A stretch of DNA of 64,000 nucleotides, taken from the NCBI RefSeq assembly GCF_009650605.1, contig NZ_WAJT01000002.1, forward strand, positions 992,001-1,056,000, read 5' to 3'. The translations under genes were made by a program, and so were the position numbers. Each line of letters starts with the position of its first letter. The stretch's first letter is position 1. The notes beneath the pieces are model-generated. The model had not been told where the DNA came from and searched no databases. It worked only from the letters and a program-made list of their open reading frames with translations. Origin of the DNA: Labrenzia sp. CE80. GTDB taxonomy: Bacteria > Pseudomonadota > Alphaproteobacteria > Rhizobiales > Stappiaceae. This document shows, one piece after another, positions 1 through 8,492 of this stretch.

Positions 1-1036
1 GAAATTTAAGACCCTCGTTAGCGCAACCGCTCTGGCCGTTGCTTCCACCGCATTTGTTGGCGCTGCTCAGGCTCGTGACCAGGTTCAGATCGCTGGTTCT
101 TCCACAGTTCTGCCTTACGCGTCCATCGTTGCTGAAGCTTTCGGCGAAAACACCGACTTCCCGACCCCGGTCGTTGAGTCTGGCGGTTCCTCCGCTGGCC
201 TGAAGCGTTTCTGTGAAGGCGTCGGCGAGAACACCATCGACGTTGCAAACGCATCGCGCAAAATCCGCGAAAAAGAAATCAAGGCCTGTGCTGAAGCTGG
301 TGTCAAAGACATCATCGAAGTTCGCATCGGCTACGATGGGATCGTTTTCGCTTCTCAGCAGAGCGGCCCGGCTTTCACCGCGTTCCAGCCTTCCGATATC
401 TTCAATGCTATCGGCGCAAAGGTTCTCAAGGACGGCGCAGTTGTCGACAACCCTTACAACTCCTGGGCTGAGTTCAACTCGGACCTTCCGGACGTTGAAA
501 TCGCAATGTTCATCCCGGGCACCAAGCACGGCACACGCGAAGTCTTCGAAGACAAGGTTCTTCTGAAGGGCTGTGAAGAAACTGGCGCCATGAAAGCCAT
601 GATGGACGGCGGCATGTCCGAAGACGACGCTGAAGACGCATGTCTCAACGTTCGCGCTGACGGCAAGTCCACCGACATCGACGGTGACTACACCGAGACC
701 CTTGCTCGCATCGACTCCAACTCTAACGGCATCGGCGTTTTCGGTCTGGCGTTCTACGAGAACAACACCGACAAGCTCAAGGTTGCCACCATGGGCGACG
801 TTGCTCCTTCCACCGAGACCATCGCTTCTGGTGAGTATCCGGTTTCCCGTCCGCTGTTCTTCTACGTCAAGAAGGCACACATCGGCGTGATCCCAGGTCT
901 GAAGGAATACGCACAGTTCTTCATCGCTGACGAAATCGCTGGTCCTCAGGGCCCGCTGGCTCAGTACGGTCTGGTTTCCGATCCGGAGCTGGCTGCTACT
1001 CAGGCGTCTATCGCCGCTGAAGAGACCATGAAGTAA
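1..1036 (+). CDS. pstS: Phosphate ABC transporter substrate-binding protein PstS (5' end clipped by two bases)
   Basis: Periplasmic phosphate receptor that delivers phosphate to the PstCAB channel. The frame is open from the first bases, and base 1 is probably the G of the ATG, so only two bases are missing and the protein would be 345 residues. Residues 1-25 form a Sec signal peptide ending AQA before Arg26. The phosphate-loop motif GSSTVLPY lies at about 33-40, a second Ser/Gly loop (SGGSSAG) at 61-67 and a TKHGTR segment near 175-180, all typical of PstS. It leads pstSCAB-phoU-phoB. Two hairpins follow its stop, which fits the usual excess of the binding protein over the membrane subunits. 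Its promoter, and any PHO box, lies outside the window. The start is inferred; the family call is secure. Confidence 0.95.
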   Translation, partial: KFKTLVSATALAVASTAFVGAAQARDQVQIAGSSTVLPYASIVAEAFGENTDFPTPVVESGGSSAGLKRFCEGVGENTIDVANASRKIREKEIKACAEAGVKDIIEVRIGYDGIVFASQQSGPAFTAFQPSDIFNAIGAKVLKDGAVVDNPYNSWAEFNSDLPDVEIAMFIPGTKHGTREVFEDKVLLKGCEETGAMKAMMDGGMSEDDAEDACLNVRADGKSTDIDGDYTETLARIDSNSNGIGVFGLAFYENNTDKLKVATMGDVAPSTETIASGEYPVSRPLFFYVKKAHIGVIPGLKEYAQFFIADEIAGPQGPLAQYGLVSDPELAATQASIAAEETMK

Positions 1037-1081
1037 TCGAGCTTTGCTCGATCGGGGCGGCGCTTTCGCCGCCCCTTTTTC
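1037..1081 (+). terminator. Tandem hairpins in the pstS-pstC gap, partial intrinsic terminator
   Basis: Immediately after the pstS stop there is a perfect 6-bp stem with a TTT loop (1037-1051). It is followed by a perfect 9-bp G/C stem with a CTTT loop (1054-1075) and a run of T (1076-1081). The second element is a textbook intrinsic terminator inside the operon. It probably gives differential expression and 3' protection of pstS mRNA, with partial read-through into pstC. Confidence 0.8.
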
Positions 1082-1121
1082 CTTCCTGACTTACATTGTC
1101 GAAAAACTTTCGGGGAAGCAG

Positions 1122-2594
1122 ATGCCTTTATTTTGGCTCATCTTGATCGTCCTCGCCGTCGCTACGGTGGGTTACGTTCTGGGGCGGTCGCGGGCCTTGG
1201 CCAGTGCTGGGGGAGAGCGGCGGAAACTGCACTCGCTTCCATCATATTACGGCGCCAACGTCGCGATGAAAGCCGCCGTGCCGGCCTTCTTGCTGATGAT
1301 TGTCTGGCTCTTGGCGCAGCCATTCTACATCGACAATTCCATCTCCGGCATGATCCCGGACTCTGCGATCAGCGAGGGGTCTTCTCGCGGTCTGGTGATG
1401 GCGGAGGTTCGGCGCGCTGCCAGAGGATTGGACAACGCAGTTGCGATGGGTGAAATCACGGATGATTTCGCTCGCAACGCACGCGCTGACTTCAACGACA
1501 TCACCGCCCGTCTCAAAGAGGCCGGCCAGATCGTCACGTCCGAGATCACACAGCCCGTTATGCGGGCGGCTCAGCGGTTCCGAATTCTGGATGCGACCGC
1601 AAGCCTGTTTATGGCAATCGCCGTGCTTCTCGTTGCTGTCATCGGTGCCCTGTGGGGTTTGCGTGAGACCAAGGCCGACTTCTGGGCGCGCAACACCGTT
1701 GAAGGCGGCGTGAAGGCGCTTCTGATTGGTGCTGCTTCGATCGCGATTTTGACGACGATCGGCATCGTGCTCTCGCTGGTGTTCAACACCATCGAATTCT
1801 TCAGGCTCTATCCGGCCATTGACTTCTTCACAGGTCTGACCTGGTCTCCGAGCTTCTCCGGCCGTGGCGGATCATCAGAGCTGGGCATCATTCCGTTGCT
1901 CTGGGGCACCTTCTACATTTCGATCGTTGCTCTTGCGGTTGCCGTTCCTGTGGGCCTTTTCGCAGCGATCTATCTTTCAGAATACGCCGGTCCCCGCGTT
2001 CGTGCGGTGGCTAAGCCGCTTCTCGAGGTTCTCGCCGGTATCCCAACCATTGTTTACGGTCTCTTCGCACTCCTGACAGTCGGCCCTCTGCTTCTGTCGG
2101 TCTTCGGTGATGAGGGTGCCGGCATCATGCAGGCCGGAACGGCCGTGATGACGGCCGGTCTGGTCATGGGCATCATGTTGATCCCATTCGTCAGCTCTCT
2201 GTCCGATGACATCATCAATGCTGTGCCACAGGCCATGCGGGATGGTTCTTATGGACTGGGCGCAACCAAGTCCGAGACCGTCAAGCAGGTGATCCTGCCG
2301 GCTGCTCTGCCGGGCATCGTCGGGGCCATCCTGCTGGCCGCTTCACGGGCCATCGGTGAAACCATGATCGTGGTGCTGGGAGCCGGTGCTGCGGCCCGCC
2401 TCAGCCTCAATCCTTTCGAGGCCATGACGACTGTCACTGCCAAGATCGTCAGCCAGCTCACTGGGGATGCGGACTTCGCGTCTCCCGAAGCTCTGGTGGC
2501 CTTTGCACTGGGGATGACCCTCTTCGTTGTGACCCTTGGTCTGAACATCGTTGCGCTCTACATCGTGCGCAAATACCGGGAGCAGTACGACTGA
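1122..2594 (+). CDS. pstC: Phosphate ABC transporter permease PstC (long alphaproteobacterial form)
   Basis: Inner-membrane permease subunit of the high-affinity phosphate importer. I start it at the ATG at 1122, preceded by GGGGAAG, giving 490 residues. The reading frame is open from 1044, but that start lies inside the terminator hairpin. The protein is longer than E. coli PstC. An N-terminal membrane segment, a second one near residues 45-65 and a roughly 90-residue soluble stretch precede the conserved six-helix BPD_transp_1 domain, which occupies about residues 240-490. The ABC-contacting EAA loop lies around 375-415. The stop overlaps the pstA ATG (TGATG), indicating translational coupling. 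Confidence 0.93.
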   Translation: MPLFWLILIVLAVATVGYVLGRSRALASAGGERRKLHSLPSYYGANVAMKAAVPAFLLMIVWLLAQPFYIDNSISGMIPDSAISEGSSRGLVMAEVRRAARGLDNAVAMGEITDDFARNARADFNDITARLKEAGQIVTSEITQPVMRAAQRFRILDATASLFMAIAVLLVAVIGALWGLRETKADFWARNTVEGGVKALLIGAASIAILTTIGIVLSLVFNTIEFFRLYPAIDFFTGLTWSPSFSGRGGSSELGIIPLLWGTFYISIVALAVAVPVGLFAAIYLSEYAGPRVRAVAKPLLEVLAGIPTIVYGLFALLTVGPLLLSVFGDEGAGIMQAGTAVMTAGLVMGIMLIPFVSSLSDDIINAVPQAMRDGSYGLGATKSETVKQVILPAALPGIVGAILLAASRAIGETMIVVLGAGAAARLSLNPFEAMTTVTAKIVSQLTGDADFASPEALVAFALGMTLFVVTLGLNIVALYIVRKYREQYD

Positions 2595-3946
2595 TGACCG
2601 AGACAACCCTTTCTCCGGCACCATCATCTGCCGAGACGCCCGCTGCGCCAGCCAAGGGGAAATCCCTCTATGCGCTGGACAAGCTGACGCAAAAGCGCAA
2701 TGCCTCCGAGACGCGCTTCAAGGCCTACGGCATTACAGCGATCCTGATCGGTCTCTTCTTCCTCGTGGTGCTTGCCGTATCCATCATCAGCGAAGGCACT
2801 CCGGCATTTACCCGGACTGTCGTAGAGGTTGAGTTTGCGGTCTCCCAGGAACAGTTTGATGATGCTGAAAAGCAGCTCTTCAAGACACGTGCCTACGAGA
2901 ACCTTTTTATCTCAGGCCTCAAGCAGCAGCTCGATGAGAGCGGCGTAACGGTTCCCTTCGATGAAGCTGCAATCGAGCGTTTGCTCGGCAAGCCGGGCAA
3001 CACGATCCGGTCCTTCTTCAGGGAAAACCCGGATCAGATCGGCCAGCCGGTTGGCTTCGAACTGGCAGCTTCGTCACGTGTCGATGGCTACATGAATGGC
3101 CGCGTGACGCGTGATAATATCGTCGACAGCCGCTTCCTGATGAAGTCGGACCTGGATATTGCTGACGCACTTGTCGAGGCCGGAATTATCAAGACCGCAT
3201 TCAACTGGAACTTCATCACCGGGGCAGACTCCGGCGTTGATAACCCGGGCGGAGCCGGCATTGGCGCTTCGGCTGTCGGTTCCTTCTTCATGATGCTGGT
3301 TGTTCTCTTCCTGTCGCTGCCAATTGGTGTGGCTGCGTCGATCTACCTCGAAGAGTTCGCACCCCAGAACCGGATCACGGACATGATCGAGGTGAACATC
3401 TCGAACCTGGCCGCCGTTCCGTCCATCGTGTTCGGTATCCTCGGCCTTGCTGTGTTCATCCAGTTCATGCATCTGCCGCAGTCCGCGCCGCTGGTTGGCG
3501 GTCTGGTGCTGACCCTCATGACCTTGCCGACCATCATCATCTCGACGCGGGCGTCCTTGAAGGCTGTCCCGCCGAGCATCCGCGATGCCGCGTTGGGTAT
3601 TGGCGCCTCCAAGATGCAGGCCATTTTCCATCATGTGCTGCCATTGGCGATGCCTGGAATTTTGACCGGGACGATCATCGGTCTTGCGCAGGCTCTTGGA
3701 GAAACAGCTCCGCTGCTTCTGATCGGCATGGTTGGTTTCGTTGCCCGCGGTTATCCCGATGGCCTGATCGCCGGCTTCACCGAGCCAAACTCGGCCATGC
3801 CTGCACAGATCTACACCTGGGCGGCACGTGCGGACTACGCTTTCTATGAGAAAGCCTGGGGCGGCATTATCGTCCTGCTCGTCTTCCTGCTCTCAATGAA
3901 TATTCTTGCGATCATCCTGCGCCGCAGGTTTGAGCGCCGTTGGTAA
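2594..3946 (+). CDS. pstA: Phosphate ABC transporter permease PstA (with DUF3333-type N-terminal region)
   Basis: Second inner-membrane permease of the Pst importer, 450 residues. A soluble N-terminus and one membrane helix (about 47-70) lead into a long periplasmic region of the DUF3333 type, characteristic of alphaproteobacterial PstA. The conserved permease domain starts near residue 225. The EAA loop, with GIGASKMQA and the following LPLAMPGI segment, lies at about 336-360. The ATG overlaps the pstC stop by one base. The pstB ATG follows 14 bases after the stop. Together with PstC it should form the translocation pore. Confidence 0.94.
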   Translation: MTETTLSPAPSSAETPAAPAKGKSLYALDKLTQKRNASETRFKAYGITAILIGLFFLVVLAVSIISEGTPAFTRTVVEVEFAVSQEQFDDAEKQLFKTRAYENLFISGLKQQLDESGVTVPFDEAAIERLLGKPGNTIRSFFRENPDQIGQPVGFELAASSRVDGYMNGRVTRDNIVDSRFLMKSDLDIADALVEAGIIKTAFNWNFITGADSGVDNPGGAGIGASAVGSFFMMLVVLFLSLPIGVAASIYLEEFAPQNRITDMIEVNISNLAAVPSIVFGILGLAVFIQFMHLPQSAPLVGGLVLTLMTLPTIIISTRASLKAVPPSIRDAALGIGASKMQAIFHHVLPLAMPGILTGTIIGLAQALGETAPLLLIGMVGFVARGYPDGLIAGFTEPNSAMPAQIYTWAARADYAFYEKAWGGIIVLLVFLLSMNILAIILRRRFERRW

Positions 3947-3960
3947 GAAAGCCGCTTCCC

Positions 3961-4761
3961 ATGAATGAGATGCCTACTACAGTCGAAAAGGTCACCGATA
4001 TGACTGAGACGAAAATCGCCGCTCGCAAGGTCCAAGTCTACTACGGCGACACGCATGCGATCAAAGACGTTGATATCGACATCCAGGCGAAGGCGGTTAC
4101 CGCGTTTATCGGCCCGTCGGGCTGCGGCAAGTCGACTTTCCTGCGCACGTTGAACCGCATGAACGACACCATTGATGTCTGCCGCGTTGAAGGCGACATC
4201 AAGATTGATGGCGAAGACATCTATGACCCGAAGGTTGACCCGGTTCAGCTGCGGGCCAAGGTCGGAATGGTGTTCCAGAAGCCGAACCCGTTTCCCAAGT
4301 CGATCTACGACAACGTCGCCTATGGACCGCGGATCCATGGTCTGGCCAGCAAGAAAGCGGATCTTGATGAGATCGTTGCTTCAAGCTTGCAGAAGGCAGG
4401 CCTGTGGAATGAGGTCAAGGACCGCCTTGACGGTCCAGGCACCGGGCTTTCCGGTGGTCAGCAGCAGCGCCTTTGTATTGCCCGCGCCATCGCGGTCAGC
4501 CCTGAGGTGATCCTGATGGATGAGCCATGCTCGGCGCTGGACCCGATTGCGACGGCAAAGGTCGAGGAACTGATTGACGAACTTCGTGAGAACTACACGA
4601 TTGTCATCGTGACGCACTCCATGCAGCAGGCCGCGCGTGTCTCGCAGCAGACAGCATTCTTCCACCTTGGTATTCTCGTTGAGCTTGGCGCTACGCAGGA
4701 TATCTTCACTAATCCGCAAGACAAGCGCACCCAAGACTACATCACTGGACGCTTTGGTTGA
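3961..4761 (+). CDS. pstB: Phosphate ABC transporter ATP-binding protein PstB
   Basis: Cytoplasmic ATPase that drives phosphate import through PstC/PstA, 266 residues from the chosen ATG. Walker A GPSGCGKST is at 51-59, the ABC signature LSGGQQQR at 163-170 and Walker B VILMDEP at 183-189. The sequence around Walker A and the signature is the usual PstB type. The frame is open from a TTG at 3940 inside pstA. I prefer ATG 3961, while ATG 4000 is also possible because an AAAGG lies upstream and the conserved part begins there. The function is secure; only the N-terminus is uncertain. Confidence 0.94.
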   Translation: MNEMPTTVEKVTDMTETKIAARKVQVYYGDTHAIKDVDIDIQAKAVTAFIGPSGCGKSTFLRTLNRMNDTIDVCRVEGDIKIDGEDIYDPKVDPVQLRAKVGMVFQKPNPFPKSIYDNVAYGPRIHGLASKKADLDEIVASSLQKAGLWNEVKDRLDGPGTGLSGGQQQRLCIARAIAVSPEVILMDEPCSALDPIATAKVEELIDELRENYTIVIVTHSMQQAARVSQQTAFFHLGILVELGATQDIFTNPQDKRTQDYITGRFG

Positions 4762-4795
4762 TCGCGCTGGTTCCAGGCTGGAAAGGGAAACTTAG

Positions 4796-5506
4796 ATGAC
4801 CGAACATACGGTATCGTCCTACGACGAAGAACTGACCACGATTGCTGGTCGCATCGCAGAAATGGGTGGCGTTGCCGAAGATCTGGTCGGCGACGCGGTG
4901 TCGGCGCTGATGAGACGCGATCTCGAGCTGGCTGAACAAACTATTGCCAAGGATGTCAAACTGGATGAACTCCTGCTTGATATCGAAATGCGCAATGTGC
5001 AGGTGATCGCGCGTCGTCAGCCGATGGGGCAGGATCTGCGAGAGATCATGGCTGCCGGTCGTATTGCCAACGATCTCGAGCGTGTCGGTGACATGGCAAA
5101 GAACGTCGCGAAACGCGTAATTGCTATGGATGAAGGCCTCAAGTCCTCGACACTGGCGATCGGTGTTGAGCACATGACCGAGCTCGCCCTTGCGCAACTT
5201 AAGGCCGTTCTGGACGCCTACACACGTCGTGATGCTGATGCAGCAAAACTGGTTCGAGACCGCGACAGTGAAGTTGACGCCATCTACACGTCGATCTTCC
5301 GCGAGCTCCTGACCTACATGATGGAAGATCCTCGTAACATCACGCAGTGTGCTCATTTGCTCTTCTGTGCCAAGAACATTGAACGCATCGGTGATCATGC
5401 GACGAACATTGCTGAGAATGTCTACTACATGGTCACGGGTGATCGCCTGACGGACGACCGTCCTCGCATGGACGAGACGGGCGTTGCGGACAAGGAAAAC
5501 GCCTGA
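4796..5506 (+). CDS. phoU: Phosphate signaling complex protein PhoU
   Basis: Cytoplasmic negative regulator that links the PstSCAB transporter to the PhoR/PhoB two-component system. The 236-residue, almost fully helical protein carries the two PhoU repeats, each with an acidic metal-binding helix. The first contains DLREIMAAGRIANDLERVGD and the second CAKNIERIGDHATNIAE. GGAAAC precedes the ATG. It sits 34 bases after pstB and 39 before phoB, the standard alphaproteobacterial order. PhoR is not in the window and is presumably encoded upstream of pstS. Confidence 0.95.
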   Translation: MTEHTVSSYDEELTTIAGRIAEMGGVAEDLVGDAVSALMRRDLELAEQTIAKDVKLDELLLDIEMRNVQVIARRQPMGQDLREIMAAGRIANDLERVGDMAKNVAKRVIAMDEGLKSSTLAIGVEHMTELALAQLKAVLDAYTRRDADAAKLVRDRDSEVDAIYTSIFRELLTYMMEDPRNITQCAHLLFCAKNIERIGDHATNIAENVYYMVTGDRLTDDRPRMDETGVADKENA

Positions 5507-5545
5507 CGCAATCGGTCAGGCACGAGTGTGTCGGAGTGAAATGGA

Positions 5546-6241
5546 ATGCCTAAGGTACTCATCGTTGAAGACGAGGAGCCGCTTAGCCTCTTGCTAAGGT
5601 ACAATCTTGAAGCTGAAGGTTATGCAGTTGAATCCTGCATGCGCGGCGATGATGCAGAAGTGCGGCTTCGCGAGAGCGTGCCGGATCTGCTGCTTCTGGA
5701 TTGGATGCTACCTGGTATTTCTGGGATCGAACTCTGCCGCAGGCTGCGTCTGCGGGAGGACACAGAGCGCCTTCCGATCATCATGCTCACAGCGCGTGGT
5801 GAAGAAGCCGAACGTATTCGTGGTCTGTCGACCGGCGCCGACGACTATGTCGTCAAACCCTTCTCCGTACCCGAGCTTATGGCGCGGGTACGGGCGATCC
5901 TGCGCAGAGCCAATCCTGAAGTCGTGTCGTCCATGCTGCGCTCGGGGGATATTGAACTCGATCGCGAAACACATCGCGTGCGTCGGAGCACCAAGGAAAT
6001 TCATCTTGGTCCAACTGAATTCCGCTTGCTGGAATTCCTGATGACGTCACCGGGCCGGGTTTTCTCGCGGGAACAGCTTCTGGACGGGGTTTGGGGACAT
6101 GACGTCTATGTCGACGAGCGTACCGTCGACGTGCATGTTGGCCGCCTCCGCAAGGCTCTCAACCGCGGTAAGGCTAAGGATCCGATCAGAACCGTCCGGG
6201 GTGCTGGCTATGCCTTCAACGATCAGTTCGCGGTTGCCTGA
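5546..6241 (+). CDS. phoB: Phosphate regulon response regulator PhoB
   Basis: OmpR/PhoB-family response regulator that activates the Pho regulon when phosphate is scarce; 231 residues. The receiver domain has the acidic pair EDE near residues 8-10, the phospho-acceptor Asp52 in LLDWMLPG and Lys104 in VVKPFS. The C-terminal winged helix (about 130-228) contains GHDVYVDERTVDVHVGRLRK, close to PhoB rather than to generic OmpR proteins. Position at the end of pstSCAB-phoU supports PhoB specifically. A strong intrinsic terminator follows 30 bases after the stop. Confidence 0.94.
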   Translation: MPKVLIVEDEEPLSLLLRYNLEAEGYAVESCMRGDDAEVRLRESVPDLLLLDWMLPGISGIELCRRLRLREDTERLPIIMLTARGEEAERIRGLSTGADDYVVKPFSVPELMARVRAILRRANPEVVSSMLRSGDIELDRETHRVRRSTKEIHLGPTEFRLLEFLMTSPGRVFSREQLLDGVWGHDVYVDERTVDVHVGRLRKALNRGKAKDPIRTVRGAGYAFNDQFAVA

Positions 6242-6261
6242 TTTTTATATTTGCCGAGGTC

Positions 6262-6296
6262 AAAAAAAGACCGCCGATGAAAATCGGCGGGCTTTT
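6262..6296. terminator. Intrinsic terminator after phoB (bidirectional form)
   Basis: A perfect 8-bp stem (6271-6278 with 6283-6290) closes on a GAAA tetraloop. It is flanked by an A run before (6262-6268) and a T run after (6292-6296), so it can end phoB transcription rightward and gcrA transcription leftward. Confidence 0.85.
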
Positions 6297-6318
6297 TCGT
6301 TCATATCGCAGCGATTTG

Positions 6319-6855
6319 TCAGGAAGCGCGTGCTGTGACGGTCTTGCGGTCGCGCCTGCGGTCGCTGACAGGCTGATAAGCGATCTTGCAGTGATGTGCG
6401 CAGTAGGGAACTCCCGCATCAGACGAGCGCCCGCAGAAATAAAAGTCATCGCTGCTAGGATCACCGATCGGCCATTTGCACGTGCGTTCGGTCAGTGTCA
6501 GGATAGATGCCCGCTCAGAAATCGGAACCAATTCAGCAATAGGCTCGGCTTCCGGCTTGATTTGGGCGACCGGAGCAGGCGCTGTTTCCATCTTGAGCGC
6601 CGTAGCGCCCTGGGTCTGCGGCTGAGGCGCGTTTGAGCGGCCCGATGAGGACGTCGACGCGGTGGTCGTCCGGTTGCGACGCGGCTTGGTAGCCGGCGCT
6701 GGCGTCTTGGCACGGCCCGACAAGCCGAGACGGTGCACCTTTCCGATAACGGCATTGCGCGTGACGCCGCCTAGTTCGCCTGCGATCTGGCTCGCGCTGT
6801 GGCCTTCGGTCCAGAGCTTCTTCAGCAGCTCCACGCGTTCGTTCGTCCAACTCAT
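6319..6855 (-). CDS. gcrA: Cell cycle regulator GcrA
   Basis: Sigma70-associated transcription factor of Alphaproteobacteria that activates genes with CcrM-methylated GANTC promoters, including ctrA and division genes in Caulobacter. I start it at ATG 6855, preceded by GGGGTGCGG, giving 178 residues that open MSWTNERVELLKKLW, the diagnostic GcrA N-terminus. The helix-turn-helix includes SASQIAGELGGVTRNAVIGK. A Pro/Ala/Thr-rich linker follows, then a C-terminal segment with paired Cys/His (FCGR...YCAHHC) that contacts sigma70 in the family. It is monocistronic, convergent with phoB. A CtrA-type box lies 45 bases upstream of the start. Confidence 0.95.
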   Translation of the reverse strand: MSWTNERVELLKKLWTEGHSASQIAGELGGVTRNAVIGKVHRLGLSGRAKTPAPATKPRRNRTTTASTSSSGRSNAPQPQTQGATALKMETAPAPVAQIKPEAEPIAELVPISERASILTLTERTCKWPIGDPSSDDFYFCGRSSDAGVPYCAHHCKIAYQPVSDRRRDRKTVTARAS

Positions 6856-6899
6856 TTTTGCCGCACCCCGTCTGGTCTGTGGCCAATAGCCACGAGGCA

Positions 6900-6914
6900 T
6901 TAACCTAGTGTTAA
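6900..6914 (-). promoter_or_regulatory. CtrA-type binding box upstream of gcrA
   Basis: TTAA-N7-TTAA is present exactly (TTAA at 6900-6903 and 6911-6914), the consensus for the cell-cycle regulator CtrA. It lies 45 bases upstream of the gcrA ATG, in the promoter region. In Caulobacter CtrA represses gcrA, so the position fits that circuit. Binding here is inferred. Confidence 0.65.
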
Positions 6915-7289
6915 GGCACGCGCAGGCGTGCCAGTCGTGGCATATTTAGTGCCATTAAGTGATTTGTCGCACGAGATGTCGTATCCGACGGGTTGAAGAC
7001 TACAATAGCGCGAAAAGTTGAGGCAAGGTTGGCAGGCCATTGAGATGGGGATGAACCCACTTTTCCCCAGAATAGCCATGCCTATGGGAACGTTGCCGGA
7101 ATTGGCGGAAACCCGCCAATTGCATTGACAGCAAAGAGTGGAAGAGGTGTATAAGCAATTCTGATATGCGCGTGCCGCCTTCCGGGCGGCATGTTTCGTT
7201 TTGGGGGCGGGTCTCGTTCCCGGCGTAAACGACCAGGGTTGCTTGGTGCGCTTGTCAGAAGTTTAGTCCCTCCACAGGAGTAAAGAGTA
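6915..7289 (+). promoter_or_regulatory. argD upstream region: inverted repeat, sigma70-like promoter and leader hairpin
   Basis: No credible gene lies in this stretch. A perfect 9-bp inverted repeat with a 4-base loop sits at 7100-7121. It directly abuts a TTGACA -35 hexamer (7125-7130), followed after 17 bases by TGTATA (7148-7153). A 7-bp G/C hairpin (7173-7191) with a T-rich tail (7192-7202) would lie in the leader, about 100 bases before the argD ATG. This looks like the promoter of argD-argF-hslO, with a possible operator and a leader hairpin. A short RNA ending at that hairpin is an alternative. Confidence 0.5.
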
Positions 7290-8492
7290 ATGTCAGCGTC
7301 TGCGCTGTTTGGAACTTACGCAAGATCAGACCTGGAGTTTGATCATGGGGAAGGTGTCTGGCTGGTGGCGAGCGATGGCCGACGATTCTTGGACTGCGGC
7401 TCCGGCATCGCCGTCAACGCAGTGGGACACAGCCACCCGCACCTCGTCGAGGCGCTCAAGACCCAGGCAGAGAAACTCTGGCATGTCTCGAACCTGCATC
7501 CGGTTGCCGGACAGGAGCGTCTCGGCCGTCGTCTTGCGGAGGCTACTTTCGCTGATCGGGTTTTCTTCACCAATTCCGGTGCTGAAGCCATGGAAGCGGC
7601 GATCAAGACCGCACGGCGCTATCAGTATGATCAAGGTCATCCGGAGCGTTTTCATGTGGTGACATTCGAGGGCGCCTTTCACGGACGCACCATCGCGACG
7701 ATCGCCGCAGGCGGGCAGGCCAAGTACCTCGAAGGTTTTGGTCCCAAGGCGCCAGGTTTCGATCAGGTACCGGCAGGCGACCTGGAGGCACTGAAGAAGG
7801 TCATTGGCCCTCAGACAGCTGCCATTGCCATCGAGCCGATCCAGGGCGAGGGCGGTGTTCGAGAAGTGCCGACGGATTTCCTGCGTCAGCTGCGCAAGAT
7901 CTGCGACGACGAAGGTCTCCTTCTGATTTTCGACGAAATCCAGACCGGTGTTGGCCGGACCGGGAAGCTCTTTGCCCATGAATGGAGCGGCGTTAACCCG
8001 GACATTATGGCGATTGCAAAAGGTATTGGCGGCGGTTTCCCCGTTGGCGCATGTCTCGCAACTGCAGAAGCGTCTGCTGGCATGGTGCCTGGCACGCATG
8101 GAACGACCTTTGGCGGCAATCCTCTCGCCATGGCCGTAAGCAATGCTGTTCTCGATGTGATCCTCGCTGACGGTTTTCTCGATGCGGTCAAGTCAAAGGG
8201 ATTGAGTTTCAAACAGAAGCTCGCCGGGTTGGTCGATAGCCATCCTAAAGTTTTGTCGGACGTGCGTGGTGCGGGTTTGATGTTGGGCCTGAAGTGCGTC
8301 GTTCCCGTGGCTGATCTTGTCGCGATGGCCCGCGACCACGGACTTCTGGCCGTTCCCGCTGGGGAAAATGTTGTACGCATCATGCCGCCGCTGACGATCT
8401 CCGAGGAGGAGATCTCCGAGGCCGTTGCACGGCTTGAAGCAGCTGCTCAATCACTGGAACAAAAAATGACACTTGGAGGAGCGGCAGAATGA
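7290..8492 (+). CDS. argD: Acetylornithine / aspartate aminotransferase family protein ArgD
   Basis: PLP-dependent class III aminotransferase that makes N-acetylornithine from N-acetylglutamate semialdehyde in arginine synthesis. The 400-residue protein has the family's landmarks: FTNSGAEAMEAAIK for phosphate binding, FHGRT, LIFDEIQTGVGRTG, and the Schiff-base Lys244 in AIAKGIGGGFP. The start ATG 7290 follows CACAGGAGTAAAG. Its stop overlaps the argF start by four bases (ATGA), so the two arginine enzymes are coupled, which favours acetylornithine over other substrates. Some homologues also accept succinyldiaminopimelate. Confidence 0.93.
   Translation: MSASALFGTYARSDLEFDHGEGVWLVASDGRRFLDCGSGIAVNAVGHSHPHLVEALKTQAEKLWHVSNLHPVAGQERLGRRLAEATFADRVFFTNSGAEAMEAAIKTARRYQYDQGHPERFHVVTFEGAFHGRTIATIAAGGQAKYLEGFGPKAPGFDQVPAGDLEALKKVIGPQTAAIAIEPIQGEGGVREVPTDFLRQLRKICDDEGLLLIFDEIQTGVGRTGKLFAHEWSGVNPDIMAIAKGIGGGFPVGACLATAEASAGMVPGTHGTTFGGNPLAMAVSNAVLDVILADGFLDAVKSKGLSFKQKLAGLVDSHPKVLSDVRGAGLMLGLKCVVPVADLVAMARDHGLLAVPAGENVVRIMPPLTISEEEISEAVARLEAAAQSLEQKMTLGGAAE

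Noticed and set aside
1044..1121. Earlier start for pstC
   Set aside because: It falls inside the pstS terminator hairpin; ATG 1122 has a proper ribosome site and matches the family N-terminus.
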